Translations under genes and position numbers: made by a program
Assembly: GCF_014646155.1 (NCBI RefSeq)
Contig: NZ_BMMX01000010.1
Span: 69,544 to 133,543, forward strand
Direction: 5' to 3'
Source: Mangrovihabitans endophyticus
GTDB lineage: Bacteria > Actinomycetota > Actinomycetes > Mycobacteriales > Micromonosporaceae
Length of the DNA stretch: 64,000 nucleotides
Notes under the pieces: generated by a model
What the model saw: only the letters and a program-made list of their open reading frames with translations
Databases searched by the model: none
Told to the model about the DNA's origin: nothing
In this document: piece by piece, positions 61,316-64,000 of the stretch
Layout of the letters: the number at the start of each line of letters is the position of its first letter
Position numbering within the stretch: the first letter of the stretch is position 1

Positions 61316-61723
61316 TCAGACCCGGCGACGCTTCGGCGGACGGCATCCGTTGTGCGGCTGCGGCGTGACGTCGGAGATCTGCCCGACCTCCAGGCCCGCG
61401 GCCTGCAGCGAACGGATGGCGGTCTCCCGGCCGGAGCCGGGTCCCTTCACGAACACGTCGACCTTGCGCATGCCGTGCTCCATCGCGCGCCGGGCGGCGG
61501 CCTCGGCGGCCAACTGCGCGGCGAACGGGGTCGACTTACGCGAGCCCTTGAAGCCCACCTGGCCGGACGAGGCCCAGGAGATCACCGCGCCGGTCGGATC
61601 CGTGATCGACACGATGGTGTTGTTGAAGGTGCTCTTGATGTGCGCCTGCCCGTGGGCGACGTTCTTGCGTTCCTTGCGCCGGACCTTCTTGACGGCGGCC
61701 CCAGCGCGTGCCTTTGGTGGCAT
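61316..61723 (-). CDS. rpsK: 30S ribosomal protein S11
   Basis: 135 residues. [35 protein letters not shown], and the C-terminal [18 protein letters not shown] are diagnostic. Confidence 0.98.
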   Translation of the reverse strand: MPPKARAGAAVKKVRRKERKNVAHGQAHIKSTFNNTIVSITDPTGAVISWASSGQVGFKGSRKSTPFAAQLAAEAAARRAMEHGMRKVDVFVKGPGSGRETAIRSLQAAGLEVGQISDVTPQPHNGCRPPKRRRV

Positions 61724-61801
61724 ATTCCTGTGCGCTCCTGAATGCTGACGAGTCTGGCCAACCCGCTGCGGGCATCAGCCAGATTTGCGGTGGGAGACCT
61801 A

Positions 61802-62182
61802 CTACTTGCGACCCGGCTTCTTCTTGCCTGCGACCGTGCGCTTCGGACCCTTGCGGGTGCGCGCGTTGGTCCGCGTGCGCTGTCCCCGAACGGGGAGACC
61901 GCGGCGGTGACGGATGCCGGCGTAGCAGCCGATCTCGACCTTGCGGCGGATGTCCGCGGCGACCTCGCGGCGCAGGTCGCCCTCGACCTTGAAGTTGGCC
62001 TCGATGTAGTCGCGGAGCTGAACCAGCTCCTCGTCCGAGAGGTCCTTGGCGCGCTTGTTCAGATCGATCGCGGTGGCGGTCAGTGCTTCGACCGCACGTG
62101 TCCGGCCGATACCGAAGATGTAGGTGAGCGCGATCTCCATCCGCTTCTCGCGGGGAAGATCGACGCCGACGAGTCGTGCCAT
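61802..62182 (-). CDS. rpsM: 30S ribosomal protein S13
   Basis: 126 residues. [52 protein letters not shown] are diagnostic (quoted pieces: [22 protein letters not shown]). Confidence 0.98.
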   Translation of the reverse strand: MARLVGVDLPREKRMEIALTYIFGIGRTRAVEALTATAIDLNKRAKDLSDEELVQLRDYIEANFKVEGDLRREVAADIRRKVEIGCYAGIRHRRGLPVRGQRTRTNARTRKGPKRTVAGKKKPGRK

Positions 62183-62352
62183 TGGCGGGCGTGCTCCTCG
62201 TTGTCCTTCGGAGGTCTGCGCCCGTCCACGCCCCGCCTGCCCGGGCGGGCCCCGGCCTCCGACCGGGGGTGGGGCCGCGATTCATCGCTGAAGTGATGCC
62301 GCGGCTGGGACGAGCTTGTTCTCTTGGTGCGATCCGACAGCGCCGGAGGGAC

Positions 62353-62466
62353 TCAGCCCTGGCGCTGCTTGTGGCGCGGGTCGGAGCAGATGACCATGAC
62401 CCGGCCGTGCCGGCGGATGATCCGACACTTGTTGCAGATCGGCTTGACGCTCGGCTTGACCTTCAC
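62353..62466 (-). CDS. rpmJ: 50S ribosomal protein L36 (zinc-binding form)
   Basis: 37 residues from a GTG at 62466: [19 protein letters not shown] then [18 protein letters not shown], ending in TGA at 62353. Zinc ligands Cys11, Cys14, Cys27 and His32. Too short for most automatic calls but certain from motif and position. Confidence 0.96.
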   Translation of the reverse strand: MKVKPSVKPICNKCRIIRRHGRVMVICSDPRHKQRQG

Positions 62467-62504
62467 GGTTTTGCCTTAACTCTCGGTCGGACGGACAGAA
62501 CCCG

Positions 62505-62726
62505 TTACTTGTAGCGGTAGACGATCCGCCCGCGGGTCAGGTCGTACGGCGAGAGTTCGACGACGACCCGGTCCTCGGGAAGGATGCGGATGTAGTGCTG
62601 CCGCATTTTGCCGCTGATGTGAGCCAAGACCTTGTGCCCATTGGCAAGCTCCACCCGGAACATGGCGTTCGGCAGGGGCTCGATCACTCGGCCCTCGATC
62701 TCGATGGCTCCGTCTTTCTTTGGCAT
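62505..62726 (-). CDS. infA: Translation initiation factor IF-1
   Basis: 73 residues. Starts [20 protein letters not shown]; the OB fold includes [28 protein letters not shown] (quoted in part: [14 protein letters not shown]). First gene of infA-rpmJ-rpsM-rpsK-rpsD-rpoA-rplQ. Confidence 0.98.
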   Translation of the reverse strand: MPKKDGAIEIEGRVIEPLPNAMFRVELANGHKVLAHISGKMRQHYIRILPEDRVVVELSPYDLTRGRIVYRYK

Positions 62727-62868
62727 GTCCTCCGCTACCTGACACTGGGTTCGTAGGGCAGGCGACAGCGTTCATCCCAGGCCTGAGGGGGTCTGGACCA
62801 GCCGCGGCTCCTTGGTCCACCGAAGCGCTGATGGACACGAAAGAGTGGACGCTGCGCGCCGACTAGCC

Positions 62869-62898
62869 AGTGTACGCGCGCACAAAGTGAGACACCAA
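62869..62898 (-). promoter_or_regulatory. Candidate promoter of the infA-rplQ operon
   Basis: TTGGTG (62893-62898), 18-base spacer, TACACT (62869-62874). It gives a leader of about 140 nt before infA. Confidence 0.5.
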
Positions 62899-62964
62899 AC
62901 CGAGGTCCCCCGCACCCGGAGTCGGGCGTGTTGCGCCCGGTAAGTAGCTGTTTATCCGTTTCAG

Positions 62965-63420
62965 TCAGCGATCACGGCGCCGACGAGACCGCCCCGATCC
63001 CCCGCCCCATCCGCCCACGATGCCGAACACCAGCGGGATGAGCATCCAGACCGGCCAGAAGTACTGCCATTGGCCGGAGCTCGCGCTCGTGATTCCCCAA
63101 ATGATCACGCAGACGATGAACACGGCAGCGTAGCTCGACACCCAGCCCGGCAATCCCCGGGCGGGCTCCTTGCCTGCCGCAGCCGACTCCGGAGAACCAC
63201 CCGTCTGATGCGGCTGGACCTGCGAGTGCGCGGCCGGAGCCGGCCCGGGAAGATCGGCGAACAGCCCGTTGAGGTCCCCGTACGTCTTCGCGGTGTACGC
63301 CTGCTGCACCCGCTCGTCGTACTCGTGCAGATCCAGGCGTCCCTCGTCGAGCGCCGCCTTCAGCCGCTCCGCCGCCGCCTCACGGTCGCCATCACCGACA
63401 CGCATGTCCTCCGGGCCCAT
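62965..63420 (-). CDS. DUF1707 membrane protein
   Basis: 151 residues from the ATG at 63420; ATGs at 63432 and 63405 are alternatives. DUF1707 domain (MRVGDGDREAAAERLKAAL, then GRLDLHEYDERVQQAYTAKT), a Pro/Gly-rich linker, and two TM helices at about 93-113 and 120-141, ending in GGGSGRSRRRRDR. Second DUF1707 gene of the window. It splits map from infA, which are neighbours in many actinobacteria. Confidence 0.85.
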   Translation of the reverse strand: MGPEDMRVGDGDREAAAERLKAALDEGRLDLHEYDERVQQAYTAKTYGDLNGLFADLPGPAPAAHSQVQPHQTGGSPESAAAGKEPARGLPGWVSSYAAVFIVCVIIWGITSASSGQWQYFWPVWMLIPLVFGIVGGWGGGSGRSRRRRDR

Positions 63421-63453
63421 GGCGTACAGCATGACAGCGCCCGAGGCGGTCGA

Positions 63454-64000
63454 TCAATTGATCACGTCGGCACTCTGACGAGAGGTGACGAGGTCGCCCA
63501 GCCGGGCCCGTCCACCGTCCGGCGCCGTGGTCACCCACACGCCGTCGTCCAGCAGCGCCATGGTGTGCTCGACGTGCGCCGCGATCGAACGGTCACGCGT
63601 GATGACCGTCCAACCGTCGTCCAGCTCCAACGTCCGCGGGGAACCCTTGGTGATCATCGGCTCGATGGCCAGCGCCATGCCCGCCACCAGCCGGGGCCCC
63701 TTACCGGGCTTGCCGTGGTTGAGCACGTGCGGATCCTGGTGCATCTCGGTGCCGATGCCGTGCCCGCCGTAGCCCTCGACGATGCCGTACCGCCCGGCCT
63801 TGCGGACGGTCTTCTCGACGCTGTACGAGATGTCGGTGAGCCGTCCGCGGCCGCCGGCCGCCCCACGGGCCGCAGCGGCGATCCCCGCCCACATCGCGTC
63901 CTCCGCCACCGCTGCCATGGTGAGCAGCGACGGATCGACCTCGCCTACCCCGACCGTGATGGCCGCGTCGCCGTGCCAGCCGTGCAGGATCGCCCCGCAG
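63454..64000 (-). CDS. map: Methionine aminopeptidase type I, C-terminal part
   Basis: The gene enters from the right edge; 182 codons are visible, starting CGAILHGWHGDAAITVGVG. The metal ligands are seen in WHGDAAI, GGHGIGTEMHQDPHVLNHG (His) and LAIEPMIT (Glu), and the final Glu in HVEHTMAL. Removes N-terminal Met. Usual partner of adk and infA. Confidence 0.93.
   Translation of the reverse strand, partial: CGAILHGWHGDAAITVGVGEVDPSLLTMAAVAEDAMWAGIAAAARGAAGGRGRLTDISYSVEKTVRKAGRYGIVEGYGGHGIGTEMHQDPHVLNHGKPGKGPRLVAGMALAIEPMITKGSPRTLELDDGWTVITRDRSIAAHVEHTMALLDDGVWVTTAPDGGRARLGDLVTSRQSADVIN

Overview
The window is chromosomal DNA from a high-GC actinomycete, most likely a Micromonosporaceae member such as Actinoplanes or Micromonospora. 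I infer this from the very high GC3, the frequent GTG and TTG starts, the WhiB and BldM-type regulators, a Cvn (conservon) GTPase system, a GroEL with a His-rich tail, and a gene order that matches the actinobacterial core block guaA/guaB3/guaB ... groESL ... tsaD/rimI/tsaB/tsaE/alr ... glmS/glmM ... rpsI/rplM ... truA/rplQ/rpoA/rpsD/rpsK/rpsM/rpmJ/infA/map. Genus is inference. No rRNA, tRNA, CRISPR array, phage or transposase gene was seen.

Layout. 1-7.5 kb: 5' end of guaA, a secreted subtilisin, an LCP cell-wall ligase, a lipoprotein M1 peptidase, and guaB3 and guaB. 7.6-10.1 kb: a DUF5319 gene, a repeat-rich gap holding a 213-bp element with about 48-bp inverted ends, a BldM-like regulator with a degenerate receiver, and a divergent whiB. 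10.3-12.5 kb: a five-TM molybdoenzyme with an internal twin-arginine motif, and a small P-loop protein. 12.6-17.5 kb: a xylFGH-like sugar ABC operon ending in its ROK regulator. 17.5-21.5 kb: ybaK, a methyltransferase, and the CIRCE-controlled groES-groEL pair. 21.6-29.7 kb: a tightly overlapping run alr/hydrolase/tsaE/ung, then tsaB/rimI/tsaD, plus nnr and acpS. 29.9-31.8 kb: a two-gene module, an EspC-like small protein with a YxxxD motif followed by a DUF1023 alpha/beta hydrolase. 31.8-38.4 kb: glmS, an MmpS-like protein, a DapC-type aminotransferase, glmM, rpsI and rplM.

39-48.9 kb is accessory: a HemD-like/winged-helix fusion, a four-gene Cvn cluster (NIT-type sensor kinase, roadblock protein, DUF742 protein, GTPase), a divergent substrate-binding lipoprotein, an unknown multi-TM protein, and a secreted guanyl-specific RNase. 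48.9-54.7 kb is a seven-gene thiamine operon (thiE, thiO, thiS, thiG, a second divergent thiE-like gene, thiD, thiC) under a TPP riboswitch. 54.7-64 kb: an ABC-F protein, an RsmC-like methyltransferase, an unknown single-TM protein, truA, then rplQ-rpoA-rpsD-rpsK-rpsM-rpmJ-infA, a DUF1707 protein, and the C-terminal part of map.

Functionally the region links guanine nucleotide, amino-sugar/peptidoglycan, t6A-tRNA, thiamine and translation functions, with islands of regulators and secreted proteins. The least explained parts are the EspC-like/DUF1023 pair without any T7SS genes nearby, the inverted-repeat element at 8.2 kb, the Cvn/binding-protein divergon, and the two unknown membrane proteins at 46.8 and 57.1 kb.
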